Shown in pieces: positions 6,578 through 14,839 of a DNA stretch of 33,291 nt (position 1 is the stretch's first letter; each line of letters opens with the position of its first letter). A program made the position numbers and the translations under genes. This stretch comes from Desulfurococcaceae archaeon (GTDB lineage: Archaea > Thermoproteota > Thermoprotei_A > Sulfolobales > Desulfurococcaceae), in the NCBI GenBank assembly GCA_028275705.1, contig JAPWUD010000015.1:1-33291 (forward strand), in the 5' to 3' direction. The notes below the pieces were generated by a model. The model saw only the letters and a program-made list of their open reading frames with translations, made no database searches and had not been told where the DNA came from.

Positions 6578-7538
6578 TAACACTACAGAAGCCATACATA
6601 TTTAGAGGAGACTGCTTCAACCCAGGATCTGGCGTGAGCTTACCACATCTAATTCTCTCGAGGGCTTTCCTTAATGGCTCAGCATCTAGTGCTATTGTTA
6701 CAGCAATAGATGCTAGTGCAGACCAAGAACCCCACTTCTCAACCCAATACTCCTCAGAGTACTTCTCGTCAACCCCGTAGACAAAGCCTATAATCTTACT
6801 AAGCCACCTGTCTATCGGCGGTAGTTCATACCTTCTCTGGGACAGGGCTATGGCTAGGCGAGCTGTGTATTGTCCAACACCCTTTATACTCCTCAACTCC
6901 CTCTCTACTTCAACGGGCTTCATTGAGCTAAGGTCGATCTCAGAGCCTCCGCTAGTGAAGTACTTAGCTACATTTAGAATAGTCTTTGCCCTATAGCCAA
7001 CTCTAGACTCTAGTAGTGGAGAGGGCTCCTCTAGTACTTCGCGTGGCTGTGGAGGCCTAGGAATTACCTCTCCACCAATAGATACTCTGTATCCATAATT
7101 CAACACTATTTTGTGAAGCATACTCCACCCCTGCTTGAAGCTGGCATTTTGCTGGCAAATACCTGTTACTAAAGCCCACCACATACTAGTGGATCTAAGC
7201 CTCCAACCAGGATACATTGATACAAACTCGTTAAGTAATGGGTCCTTCAAGGCAACCTCGTGGAAGCTGGATACATCTTCACTTAAGCCAATAACTTTGT
7301 ATAAATAGTGTTCAATCCCACTAATACACGTCGTTGAGTAAGCCTCATAGTAGCCACTTGGATATAGAGCCACAATAGTTGTTGGCTCTATTGGAAGGTA
7401 TAGGTACGACTTCTCACTACTAAGCCAGAAACATAGATTATAGGTCTTAGCGGTGATCCAGTAGTCAATACCCATACTTGGAAGCCTCCCATCACCGCAA
7501 AACTCTAGTTTTTCAGGTTCTCTAGTCAATCTATTCAA
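6567..7538 (-). CDS. HhH-GPD DNA glycosylase (AlkA/Ogg-like)
   Basis: 323 residues. The C-terminal two thirds hold the HhH-GPD fold: GICQQNASFKQGWSMLHKIV (about 127-146), VGYRAKTILNVAKYF (190-204), the helix-hairpin-helix IKGVGQYTARLAIAL (218-232) and the catalytic Asp in PPIDRW (Asp243). The hairpin has Gln where Ogg-type bifunctional enzymes have the Schiff-base Lys, so I expect a monofunctional AlkA-like glycosylase that removes damaged bases in base excision repair. Residues 1-110 form an N-terminal lobe resembling the beta domain of AlkA/Ogg. It is transcribed toward the KaiC-like gene. The damaged base recognised cannot be deduced. Confidence 0.82.
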   Translation of the reverse strand: MNRLTREPEKLEFCGDGRLPSMGIDYWITAKTYNLCFWLSSEKSYLYLPIEPTTIVALYPSGYYEAYSTTCISGIEHYLYKVIGLSEDVSSFHEVALKDPLLNEFVSMYPGWRLRSTSMWWALVTGICQQNASFKQGWSMLHKIVLNYGYRVSIGGEVIPRPPQPREVLEEPSPLLESRVGYRAKTILNVAKYFTSGGSEIDLSSMKPVEVERELRSIKGVGQYTARLAIALSQRRYELPPIDRWLSKIIGFVYGVDEKYSEEYWVEKWGSWSALASIAVTIALDAEPLRKALERIRCGKLTPDPGLKQSPLNMYGFCSVINR

Positions 7539-7576
7539 CCACCCCTGGAATCCAATAGTAGTGTACTATGATATAG

Positions 7577-7584
7577 GATATAAG
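7577..7584 (+). promoter_or_regulatory. TATA box of the molybdopterin-protein gene
   Basis: ATATAAGC lies about 29 bases before GTG 7610, with no ribosome site between, which points to a leaderless transcript starting at that GTG. Confidence 0.45.
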
Positions 7585-7609
7585 CATTAAGGCTCTATAT
7601 CTCAAAAAA

Positions 7610-8569
7610 GTGGGTTGGTTTAACTTGATCAAGCAATGCTACGAGACCAGCTCCAAGGGTCTTTTGTCGAAGGGTGTATCGAGAGTATTAGACTGCGCTG
7701 TCGAGGAACACGCTGTCAAAGATGTGCAAGAGATCATAGACTACACTATATCACTTGTAAATAGAGCCCTGGGGAAAAACACTAGTTTATTATTCGACTC
7801 TAGTGAGTGCATTGGCACTACACATACGCTATATAGATTTAGAATACCATTGGAGAAGGGTAAATACATAGGTGTTCGAGTAATTGTGCGTGGAAGAACC
7901 GTAGTTAGGGTTTTACTCACTTTACCTATGGGTTTAGATATAGATCTTCATTACCAGAGGGCAATATATAATCCAACACGAGAACTCACTGAGAACCAAA
8001 GTATTACTCAGACTGATCCTCCAAAGGGACAAGTCTATGTAGACCTACCGGTTGTGTATGCAATACTTGGCATTCCAGAAGTAGACCTGCGTAATTGGGG
8101 ACTAAGCATTAATGGATTAGTTGAGAATCCTGCCGTGTACACTTTACCGGAACTATACGATCTAGGAGTAGAAACAGTAAAGACTACTTTCCACTGTGTG
8201 ACAGGTTGGAGTGTGCGTGAATTAGAGTTTACAGGTGTTCCCGGAGAGAGAATTATTGAGGTAGTTAAGCCGCTGAAAAGCGTTGAATGGGTCTACATAG
8301 AGTCTCTAGATGGATACTCAACGATCATACCATTCAAGGAGTTCAATAACCCTAAATCACTCATAGCGATTGAAATGAATGGAAAGCCACTTGACATACT
8401 ACATGGCTACCCAGCGAGACTTGTAATACCGCAACTATATGGATGGAAGAGCGCTAAGTGGATTACTAGGATCTCGTTCATAGATAAATACATTGATGGA
8501 TACTGGGAGTCGATGGGTTATCACCCACGCGGCCGAGTCGACTTAGAGGAGAGATTTAAGAGCACGTAG
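7610..8569 (+). CDS. Sulfite-oxidase-fold molybdopterin protein with unknown N-terminal domain
   Basis: 319 residues. From about residue 140 the sequence follows the oxidoreductase molybdopterin-binding (sulfite oxidase/MsrP) fold: VYVDLPVVYAIL, WGLSINGLVENP, TTFHCVTGWSV with Cys196 as the expected Mo ligand, YIESLDGYSTIIP, LVIPQLYGWKSAKWI and a GYWESMGYHPRGR tail. Residues 1-125 match nothing I recognise: a helical start, then strands with RVIVRGRTVVRVLLTLP. No Tat or Sec signal is present, so the protein is probably cytoplasmic, unlike exported MsrP. No cytochrome or membrane partner lies beside it. The start is GTG 7610, supported by TATA spacing; TTG 7625 is an alternative. Confidence 0.82.
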   Translation: MGWFNLIKQCYETSSKGLLSKGVSRVLDCAVEEHAVKDVQEIIDYTISLVNRALGKNTSLLFDSSECIGTTHTLYRFRIPLEKGKYIGVRVIVRGRTVVRVLLTLPMGLDIDLHYQRAIYNPTRELTENQSITQTDPPKGQVYVDLPVVYAILGIPEVDLRNWGLSINGLVENPAVYTLPELYDLGVETVKTTFHCVTGWSVRELEFTGVPGERIIEVVKPLKSVEWVYIESLDGYSTIIPFKEFNNPKSLIAIEMNGKPLDILHGYPARLVIPQLYGWKSAKWITRISFIDKYIDGYWESMGYHPRGRVDLEERFKST

Positions 8570-8602
8570 AGTATCTTTATCAGCTTATCGCTCATTCATA
8601 GT

Positions 8603-9919
8603 TCACAGTGGAACACTTGGAGTATATAAGTCTCGGCTGGACAGATCTGACCTCCTCCCCGCCATGAATTGTGAGGGTTCTGCGGGGAGGTTTGGGATTA
8701 CATCCCCTCTTCCCGAGGGTTTAATCCCGGGCCGGGTCTCCAGCCCATTACCCCTATCCCTCTCGGGACTCGGGGTTATGAGTATGTTGTATGCTCCTAC
8801 TAGGTCTGCATTGAATACCTTGTTTAGCTTGGTGCATTTGAATAGTCCACGCTTAATTCTCTTCCCGCATCCTGGGCCGTGTACTGGACACTTGGACGAT
8901 GTATATGCCTCGTTTACGTAGACCACTGTTATTCCATATTCCTCTGCAACCTCGTAGATTCTCTTCAGCAGGTAGCCATATGTCCATATGTGGACATTGT
9001 TGAAGTCTCCGTTCTCTTGAGCAATGTTCTTAGGGTAGCCGATCTTTATAATAGAGACTCCCACGCTATAAAGCCACTCAATTACCTGTCTAACCCTTGA
9101 GTCAATATAGGCTTTGACCTGTCTCCTCCACTTGGAGTACATAGACCTAAGCCTCCTAGACATCCTCAAGCCATACCCATTCAGCGTAGACTGGTACTCA
9201 GCAATCCCCATCCTCCAGTAGTGGGATACCGCTTTGAGTGGTCTGCCATTAACAAGCTTTACTAAACCGTTCTCAACGTATATAGCCATTAAATTGTTAA
9301 TACCGATATCAATGCCCGCCACTAGATCCCCTCTCGGTCTCTTCGGGATGCTAGCCCAGATCCCCCTGATGGCTTTCTCACTCACCTCGAATGATATGTG
9401 TGCATACCACTTCCCCCTGTCTTGGTCGTAGTGTATCTCCAGCCTACCTTGCTCCCCCCTCAGGTGTACTAAGCCCTTGTACTTCAGCACCATCCTTCCA
9501 ACAACCCCCAGCCCTTTGAGGATTATTTTATCGTCCTCTACCTTGTACTGGTCTCTCCTTAGGACAGTCCATAGAGTCCTCTTATTGTTTTTCTTCTTGT
9601 AGCCTGGCGGGTTAACCCTCGTGATGAATGGCGGTAGCTTACCCTCTTTCTTAAGCTTTAGTAGCTTGAAGAAGCTCCTCCAAGCCTCATCATTCTTATT
9701 CAAAACTTGCTGTGCTGTGGCAGAACCTATGAGTGTTTTATACTTCTCGTAGAACTCCTTGTACGTTGCTTTGAGGTCTACTCCCCTCTTCTTGAAGAAC
9801 ATCCTCCTCCTAGCGTAGTTAACCTCGTTCCACAGCTTAGATGATAAATTGCAGAGTAACTTCAGCCTCTCCTCAGAGCTCTTATCGACTACGAGCTCTA
9901 CTACGCTAGTCCTCCTCAT
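8603..9919 (-). CDS. tnpB: TnpB/OrfB of a complete IS200/IS605 element
   Basis: About 438 residues from ATG 9919, whose ATGA overlaps the tnpA stop; the frame is also open to a GTG at 9934 (443 residues, numbering used here). Features: RuvC-I Asp209 (AGIDIGINN), RuvC-III Asp377 (FNADLVGAYNIL), and a reduced zinc region with Cys349, Cys356, Cys367. At the usual RuvC-II position there is Gly299 (SIIKIGYPKNIAQ) rather than Glu; Glu342 in VNEAYTSSKCP may take its role, as in TnpB branches with a rearranged active site. It is partner and nuclease of the neighbouring Y1 transposase. The last 15 or so residues after GRRSDL are coded beyond the transposon right end. A 3' relic of a related copy lies at 1536-1690. 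Confidence 0.9.
   Translation of the reverse strand: MRRTSVVELVVDKSSEERLKLLCNLSSKLWNEVNYARRRMFFKKRGVDLKATYKEFYEKYKTLIGSATAQQVLNKNDEAWRSFFKLLKLKKEGKLPPFITRVNPPGYKKKNNKRTLWTVLRRDQYKVEDDKIILKGLGVVGRMVLKYKGLVHLRGEQGRLEIHYDQDRGKWYAHISFEVSEKAIRGIWASIPKRPRGDLVAGIDIGINNLMAIYVENGLVKLVNGRPLKAVSHYWRMGIAEYQSTLNGYGLRMSRRLRSMYSKWRRQVKAYIDSRVRQVIEWLYSVGVSIIKIGYPKNIAQENGDFNNVHIWTYGYLLKRIYEVAEEYGITVVYVNEAYTSSKCPVHGPGCGKRIKRGLFKCTKLNKVFNADLVGAYNILITPSPERDRGNGLETRPGIKPSGRGDVIPNLPAEPSQFMAGRRSDLSSRDLYTPSVPL
8630..8800 (-). ncRNA. Predicted omega (re)RNA region of the IS200/IS605 element
   Basis: By analogy with characterised TnpB systems the scaffold would come from the last part of tnpB and the right-end hairpin (8654-8690), and the guide from the flank below about 8650. 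The 8691-8800 stretch is conserved in the degenerate copy at 1536-1690, consistent with an RNA constraint, but I cannot test expression or exact ends. Confidence 0.35.
8654..8690. repeat. Right-end hairpin of the IS200/IS605 element
   Basis: Perfect 9-bp arms CCTCCCCGC (8654-8662) and GCGGGGAGG (8682-8690) with a 19-base loop. It lies within the tnpB reading frame. It would be the TnpA recognition structure and the terminal stem of the guide RNA scaffold. Confidence 0.7.
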
Positions 9920-10344
9920 TTCTCCTTCTCCCACTGCTCCTCAACATACTTCCTAACAATATCTGCTGTTACGTTTCCAACGGTTGCTACGAAGTAGTTC
10001 CTACTCCACAGCTTCCCACGGGTAGTTTTAGTCTTCAGCTCTGGAAACCTCTGCAGTATCCTCCTAGCACTCTTCCCCTTAAGGTAGTTCACGATATAGG
10101 CTGGAGAGTGCCTTGGAGGGCATAATGCAAACACATGGACATGGTCAGGCATGACCTCTAGGGCTAGTGGCTTGCATTCCAACTCCTTGAGTATTTCCTT
10201 TAAGACCTCTCTAGTGTACTCAGCAACCTCCCCCACAAGTATATCCCTACGGTACTTGGGAATCCACACAAAGTGATATCCACACCAATACCTAGCATGC
10301 CTAGTACTCCTAGGCCTCAACCACCCTAGAGATTCGCCCTCCAA
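9916..10344 (-). CDS. tnpA: Y1 (HUH) transposase TnpA of IS200/IS605 family
   Basis: 142 residues, standard family size. The HUH motif is HVHVF with His68 and His70; the nucleophile is Tyr133 in IVRKYVEEQ, with Gln137 as the third metal ligand; WSRNYFVATVGNVT is the conserved segment ahead of it. It cuts and joins single-stranded transposon ends. The start is TTG 10344 with GGGGAG (10349-10354) upstream and a TATA box (GCTTATAAG, 10378-10386) at the expected distance. Its stop overlaps the tnpB ATG as ATGA, so translation is coupled. Confidence 0.93.
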   Translation of the reverse strand: MEGESLGWLRPRSTRHARYWCGYHFVWIPKYRRDILVGEVAEYTREVLKEILKELECKPLALEVMPDHVHVFALCPPRHSPAYIVNYLKGKSARRILQRFPELKTKTTRGKLWSRNYFVATVGNVTADIVRKYVEEQWEKEK

Positions 10345-10377
10345 GGCACTCCCCAGAACACACTATAGGATATACAT

Positions 10378-10386
10378 CTTATAAGC
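10378..10386 (-). promoter_or_regulatory. tnpA TATA box
   Basis: GCTTATAAG on the minus strand; the predicted transcription start near 10356 leaves a short leader holding the GGGGAG ribosome site. It lies just inside the left-end hairpin. Confidence 0.6.
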
Positions 10387-10397
10387 TTTTTCTATCC

Positions 10398-10428
10398 ATC
10401 CCAGCCCTAAAGGGCGAGGCTTTCGGTT
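10398..10428 (-). repeat. Left end of the IS200/IS605 element
   Basis: Contains the hairpin GCCC-TAAA-GGGC (10404-10415), and ends with GAAAGCC preceded by TTACAACC on the minus strand. A similar arrangement recurs alone at 14840-14868. Confidence 0.6.
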
Positions 10429-10504
10429 GTAACATGGTAGTATAGTGGATTAGTCTACAGTCAATACATAGTTTTTCACAGTATTGCGGAACTCTTAATT
10501 AGAT

Positions 10505-11521
10505 CTACTTTCCCCTCCTATACAACAACCAAGTCAATACAATAAGTACTACCGCGGTTGATAACCCAACTATGATCAGCACCCCATCCTCACGGGGCTT
10601 CAGCCTAGTCTCCGTCTCCGAGGTAGCCTCAGGCGATCTACTCGTGACTTGAGTGCTCTTCTCAGGGGTTGTAGTTGGGGTTAATGAGACCTGGGTCTCT
10701 GATAATGGGTAAGTATGAGTTCGTGTTTCACTAGTTGTTATTGTTCCCTGACTAGTCTGAGTTGTAGTTACTTGAGTCGTAGTCCGCGTTGTCTCAGTGC
10801 TCGCCCACGTGTAAGTCGTTGTTATTTCGGTCTGTGTATATGTTGTTGTAGGTGTTGTGGTTATTTGCGTAGTGGTTAGTGTAGGGGTTGTTGTATTAAC
10901 CTCTTGTATCTCGGCACTTATTATAATATATGCTAATCCAAACCCCTTTGCGTAAATACTGTTTGTATTGCTATCTACAATTATATATAGATTGCCCCCT
11001 GAGTTATACACGGTTATATTATATTGATCTGTAAGAGTAATGTTTAATTCAAGGTTGCCTGTGTATTGGTATAAACTAGATGTGTTGATCAATCCTACGT
11101 ATTGAAACAATCCATCTTCATCTAGAGCGTTATCCAGTGTAAACGTCAACTCAATGACGCCATAACCGCATGCGATAGCCTCGAATACTCTACTATACTC
11201 ATTGAAATTTGAGCCTAAAAGATAGAGTTCTGGGCTAGTAGAGTAGTTTATGAAGCTGTAAACAGTATCTATATCTCCAAAGATCCCCACAGGTATTTCT
11301 ATGTATAGGCAATCACTTGCATATATAGAGGAGTTTATTGATAAAATCCCAGTGTTATCTAGCGGGTCATATATTATCCTATATGATATAGACTGCAGAG
11401 ACTGTGCGTTAGCGCTTATTGAAAGAATCTGAGTTGAGAGTACGCTGGTTATAATTAGTAAAGTAATTATTACTTTAAATAGAGTCGAATCCATTAATCT
11501 ACACCACTTATTAAACTCCAT
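10505..11521 (-). CDS. Secreted, membrane-anchored Thr-rich surface protein
   Basis: 338 residues. There is an N-terminal signal/anchor (FKVIITLLIITSVLST, about 15-30), then an exported domain of about 170 residues rich in Ser, Asn, Tyr and N-glycosylation sites (NSS, NYS, NTSS), then a Thr/Ser-rich stalk (about 210-305, runs of TTT with few charges) and a C-terminal helix (VLIIVGLSTAVVLIVLTWLLY) closed by RRGK. This is the layout of crenarchaeal cell-surface proteins held in the membrane with an O-glycosylated stalk. I do not recognise the globular domain. ATG 11521 lies close to AT-rich TATA-like sequence; Met10 is an alternative start. It is divergent from the nuclease-like gene at 11579. 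Confidence 0.7.
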   Translation of the reverse strand: MEFNKWCRLMDSTLFKVIITLLIITSVLSTQILSISANAQSLQSISYRIIYDPLDNTGILSINSSIYASDCLYIEIPVGIFGDIDTVYSFINYSTSPELYLLGSNFNEYSRVFEAIACGYGVIELTFTLDNALDEDGLFQYVGLINTSSLYQYTGNLELNITLTDQYNITVYNSGGNLYIIVDSNTNSIYAKGFGLAYIIISAEIQEVNTTTPTLTTTQITTTPTTTYTQTEITTTYTWASTETTRTTTQVTTTQTSQGTITTSETRTHTYPLSETQVSLTPTTTPEKSTQVTSRSPEATSETETRLKPREDGVLIIVGLSTAVVLIVLTWLLYRRGK

Positions 11522-11578
11522 TATTTTAAGGAATAAATACCTTATTAATCCACGTGATAATGAAGGGTTTGATTAGTC

Positions 11579-12400
11579 ATGGGTTATCAAAGTGGGTTGT
11601 CAGCTCGTAGAAGGTGGGTTGCGAGCGAGAAGATCGCTTTGGGGGTTTTAGAGGAACTGGGATATAGCATAGTGGAGACCGGGAAGAAGATCATACTTAA
11701 CGGAGTTGAAGTGGGGGAAGTAGATGTAGTAGCCGTAGACTCCTCCAATGATAAGTACGCAGTTGAGGTAAAAGCAGGGAGGATAGATGTAAGCGGGGTT
11801 AGACAAGCATTCGTAAATGCAATGATCCTCGGAGCAAAACCACTCGTTGTCTGTAAGGGTTTCGCAGATGAAGCAGCGAGAGAACTTGCTGAAAAACTAG
11901 GTGTTAGAGTGATACAGTTATCGGATGTCTTCCTTGTTGAGAGCGAGGAGATATATACAATTGTACGCGAAGTGATCGAGGAGACCCTTACAGACTACCT
12001 AGAGGTGTTTTATGGATTCAACCCCCAGTTAAAGCAAGAGCAAGTAGATGTACTCTACGCTATATACTCATCCCAAACAATAGATGAAGCTGCTGGCAAA
12101 TTGGGATTGGATCCTGCAGGGCTCGCTAGAAAGATCGATGAGTTGAGGAAACAAGGTGTTATACCAAAGTGGGCTATAAAATACCCAAGTGTGAAGAGAA
12201 TTGCAACTATAATTATAAATAGACAGAGCGTTATTAGTGCTCTAGAGGAGAGTAGGAAGCTTGTTGAATCCGTTAAGCAGTTAGAGGAGCAATTGAAAAG
12301 CATTCAATCAATCCTCCCATTAATAAACCAACAATTAAAAAAGCTCCAGGAAGTGGTTTCTAAACTAGAGAGTAGTGTTCAAGTTGAGGAGTCTAAGTAG
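11579..12400 (+). CDS. PD-(D/E)XK nuclease-like protein with winged-helix and coiled-coil tail
   Basis: 273 residues. Residues 15-115 form a restriction-endonuclease-like fold: Glu18 region VASEKIALGVLEELGY, Asp49 in GEVDVVAVD, and Glu63-Val-Lys65 in YAVEVKAG, followed by SGVRQAFVNA. These are the D...E-x-K metal residues, so catalysis is possible. Residues about 150-195 (QEQVDVLYAIYSSQTIDEAA...LARKIDELRKQG) look like a winged helix-turn-helix; residues 225-268 form a coiled coil with heptad Leu/Ile (LVESVKQLEEQLKSIQSILP). Such proteins are common in Crenarchaeota and may act in DNA repair or recombination; the substrate is unknown. It has no partner gene on the same strand. Confidence 0.7.
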   Translation: MGYQSGLSARRRWVASEKIALGVLEELGYSIVETGKKIILNGVEVGEVDVVAVDSSNDKYAVEVKAGRIDVSGVRQAFVNAMILGAKPLVVCKGFADEAARELAEKLGVRVIQLSDVFLVESEEIYTIVREVIEETLTDYLEVFYGFNPQLKQEQVDVLYAIYSSQTIDEAAGKLGLDPAGLARKIDELRKQGVIPKWAIKYPSVKRIATIIINRQSVISALEESRKLVESVKQLEEQLKSIQSILPLINQQLKKLQEVVSKLESSVQVEESK

Positions 12401-12415
12401 TCGCATATCAGTAGA

Positions 12416-13309
12416 TTACTCTTCGTCAAAATCACCCTGCTCCCTAGGCTCTACGTGGACGGTGACTATGTATCCAAGCTTTTCTCTAACCACTCTCTCA
12501 ATCCTATTGGCTACATCGTGTGCTTGACTAAGCGTTATATCGCCGGGTAGGTTAACATGTAAAGTGACCTCAACGTGGTCTCCATATTTATGGAAGTGTA
12601 TGTGGTGTACGCCTTCAATCTCAGGACAAGCATCCCTAATGACCCTGATCAAATCATCCTGCTCAACCTTACTTGGAGCCCTACCGAGAAGCTCCATTGA
12701 TGAATCATAAATTATTCTCCCAGCAGTGTAGAAAATTAATGTTGAAACTATAACACCTAATACTCCATCTAGCCACCAAATACTTCTCCCCGTGTATATT
12801 GCTATGGATAAAACCCCTGTCGCAATAGTATCACTGAGGTGATGCCAAGCATCAGCCAATATTGGACTAGATGAGTGCCTCTTGCCAAGTCTATAAGCCC
12901 ATAAACTAAGTAAAGCCTTCGCCAGGGTTGAAGCAGCTAGAACTACAACGAGTAAATCCGAGTAGGCCAGTGGAATTCTATTTAAGAGCTTCTCTACGCT
13001 TTCAAATACAAAATCATATGCTACAACTCCGAGTAAAACACCTATGACTACGCCGGTAATGACTTCAAACCTCCCGTGTCCAAATGGATGCTCCCTATCG
13101 GCTGGTTTACTAGCTAGGTGATAGCCTATAATAAGTACTATTGATGTTAGGGAATCGCTGAGTGTATGAATAGAGTCCGCTATAACCGCAATTGAATTGA
13201 ACATTGCTCCAACAATGTACTTAGCTATGAAGAGGAGAGTATTTACTATTATTGAAACCGCTCCCTCAATATAACCAGCCCTCTTACGTTCTTCAAACCC
13301 CTTACTCAT
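12416..13309 (-). CDS. Cation diffusion facilitator (CDF) metal exporter
   Basis: 297 residues, canonical. Six helices; metal sites IADSIHTLSDSL in helix 2 and LADAWHHLSDTI in helix 5 (H/D-x3-D pairs); the signature DREHPFGHGRFEVI between helices 2 and 3; and a C-terminal cytoplasmic ferredoxin-like domain of about 80 residues with HHIHFHKYGDHVEVTLHV, which binds regulatory metal. It exports Zn, Fe or related divalent ions by proton antiport. The HxxxD/DxxxD pattern is like FieF/YiiP. Its end lies 16 bases from that of the convergent nuclease-like gene. It is the better conserved of the two CDF genes in the window. Confidence 0.93.
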   Translation of the reverse strand: MSKGFEERKRAGYIEGAVSIIVNTLLFIAKYIVGAMFNSIAVIADSIHTLSDSLTSIVLIIGYHLASKPADREHPFGHGRFEVITGVVIGVLLGVVAYDFVFESVEKLLNRIPLAYSDLLVVVLAASTLAKALLSLWAYRLGKRHSSSPILADAWHHLSDTIATGVLSIAIYTGRSIWWLDGVLGVIVSTLIFYTAGRIIYDSSMELLGRAPSKVEQDDLIRVIRDACPEIEGVHHIHFHKYGDHVEVTLHVNLPGDITLSQAHDVANRIERVVREKLGYIVTVHVEPREQGDFDEE

Positions 13310-13450
13310 TCAAACCACTAGTCGCTTCCACACACTACAATATCGTGAATTCCTAAAAATAAGTATCCCCTGTGTAAATAGTTAGACTCTATGGGTATTG
13401 TTTATATAGATTAAATGCACTTGTCAAGAGGGCTACCGCGATAAACCCAA

Positions 13451-14005
13451 CTACTCAAACCCCATGAGCCTCATAGTCTCCATGCGTAATGCATAGTCTC
13501 TGAACTTCCCCCTGATCGCTGAAGTAACCACTTCTGCATTTGGGGTTTTAACACCCCTCATTCTCATACAGTAGTGTATGCCGTTTACAACAACCATTAC
13601 ATCACTGCTTTCAACAAGCTCTTGCAGTTTGCTCGCAACGTTCTCTGTGTACTGCTCTTGGAGACTGAGTTTCCTAGCTTCATCTAGTATTAAACGCACA
13701 ATCTTACTCACCCCAACTACTTTACCACTTGGTATGTAGGCTGCGTAAACCCTATAGAAGACTGGTAGTAAGTGGTGGGGGCATAGTGTATAGGCTTGAA
13801 TGTCCTTAACTACTACAAGATCCCCTCTACTAGTGAAGTACTTGTAGTCTTCATCCCCGATCTTCGGGCTAAGCAACTCCTCATAGAACTCAGCGATCCT
13901 AAGCGGCGTCTCCTTAAAGTTCTCGTCATTCGGGTCCACGCCAATACCCTCCAATATAAGTCTAACTCCCTCCATGATTTTTTCTCTATTGATCTTCAAC
14001 TCCAT
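13451..14005 (-). CDS. folE: GTP cyclohydrolase I
   Basis: 184 residues from ATG 14005, which has AGGTG about 10 bases upstream; the frame is open to a TTG at 14023 but that adds only WLF-type residues outside the family. The zinc site is present: Cys75 and His78 in LCPHHLLPV, Cys146 in HYCMRMRGV. VGVSKIVRLILDEARKLSLQEQYTE is the signature helix. The enzyme converts GTP to 7,8-dihydroneopterin triphosphate; in archaea this feeds the 7-deazaguanine pathway (archaeosine in tRNA) or pterin cofactors. It is the FolE (type IA) form rather than the MptA/FolE2 form common in many archaea. No pathway partner lies nearby. Confidence 0.92.
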   Translation of the reverse strand: MELKINREKIMEGVRLILEGIGVDPNDENFKETPLRIAEFYEELLSPKIGDEDYKYFTSRGDLVVVKDIQAYTLCPHHLLPVFYRVYAAYIPSGKVVGVSKIVRLILDEARKLSLQEQYTENVASKLQELVESSDVMVVVNGIHYCMRMRGVKTPNAEVVTSAIRGKFRDYALRMETMRLMGFE

Positions 14006-14069
14006 GAATAACCACACCTGCAATCTACTAATGAAGATGCGGAATAAAATCCTCTAAATAACGAACTCG

Positions 14070-14675
14070 CTATGAAATCAATCTCCCACTGCTCCATATG
14101 GATTCAATATACTTCTCTACCTGGCTCGCTAGCTCACTCGAGTTCACTAGTAGAGTTGTCTCGTGGTTGTACTTTAACGCACTCTCAGTCCAGTTGTGGC
14201 TACCTATGAACACGTATTGATCATCTATAACAACGATCTTGCAGTGAGTGGTTTTACCCTGAGATTCGTCGAGCCTCACGGGTACACCGTTCCCAACGAG
14301 GTAGTTGATAGTTTCTGGATAACTATTCTTTGTTTCATCATCAACAACAACCTTTACATCTACACCTCTCTTGTGTAGATCAACTAGCTTCCTCAATATG
14401 ACGTTAACAGGGTCATTATATTGACTTGCATCATATTTAACCGCATACATTACAACATACACACTTCTATTAGCTTGATCCAGGTACCACGTGATGTTCC
14501 CATAGTACGTGTCGTCAGGTAGGAATAAAACATTGTTTTGCGGAATGAACACACCCCGGGTGCTAGGTTGCTCGGGACTCTGCGAGATCTGTATTGCTGT
14601 AAAATACCCTATAATAACCCCAAGTATAAACACTACTACTAATGCCCATACAACATCGCTCTTTACGCGGGGCAA
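14070..14675 (-). CDS. Membrane-anchored phospholipase D-family (Nuc-like) protein
   Basis: 201 residues. An N-terminal helix (VVWALVVVFILGVIIGYFTA, about 8-27) anchors it with the rest outside. A single PLD domain follows, with one HKD motif THCKIVVIDDQYVFIGSHNW (His143 region), and GVDVKVVVDDE before it. Single-motif members work as dimers and include Nuc-type endonucleases. TTG 14675 has GGAGG 10 bases upstream, and a TATA-like TTTTTATAC lies at about 14729-14737. An exported nuclease for scavenging DNA is plausible; phospholipase activity would be less expected. It is next to folE but separately started. Confidence 0.85.
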   Translation of the reverse strand: MPRVKSDVVWALVVVFILGVIIGYFTAIQISQSPEQPSTRGVFIPQNNVLFLPDDTYYGNITWYLDQANRSVYVVMYAVKYDASQYNDPVNVILRKLVDLHKRGVDVKVVVDDETKNSYPETINYLVGNGVPVRLDESQGKTTHCKIVVIDDQYVFIGSHNWTESALKYNHETTLLVNSSELASQVEKYIESIWSSGRLIS

Positions 14676-14839
14676 GTCAAAGACGCCTCCTAATAGACAT
14701 TACTGGAATTATCTCATCCACATAGGTGTATAAAAACATGGCCTTCACTGAATACAACTAGCGTGCTGGCCACTTGAAGAGCCAAATTAACTTAAATACA
14801 TGTTTCCCAATAATTACTCTCAGCGCTTTAAGTAGTTGT

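Larger units (their letters stand above)
8648..10428 (-). mobile_element. IS200/IS605-family insertion sequence, tnpA + tnpB
   Basis: About 1.8 kb. The left end is placed at 10428, where minus-strand AACCGAAAGCC follows a TTAC tetranucleotide, the kind of insertion site used by IS608-like elements. The right end lies near 8648-8652, where similarity to the relic copy stops after GGAGGAGGTC. Both ends carry hairpins. There are no terminal inverted repeats or target duplications, as expected for single-strand Y1 transposition. Exact ends are inferred from two copies only. Both genes look intact, so it may be active. Confidence 0.75.

Noticed and set aside
9234-9431. Plus-strand frames inside tnpB
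   Set aside because: Shadows of the TnpB coding sequence.
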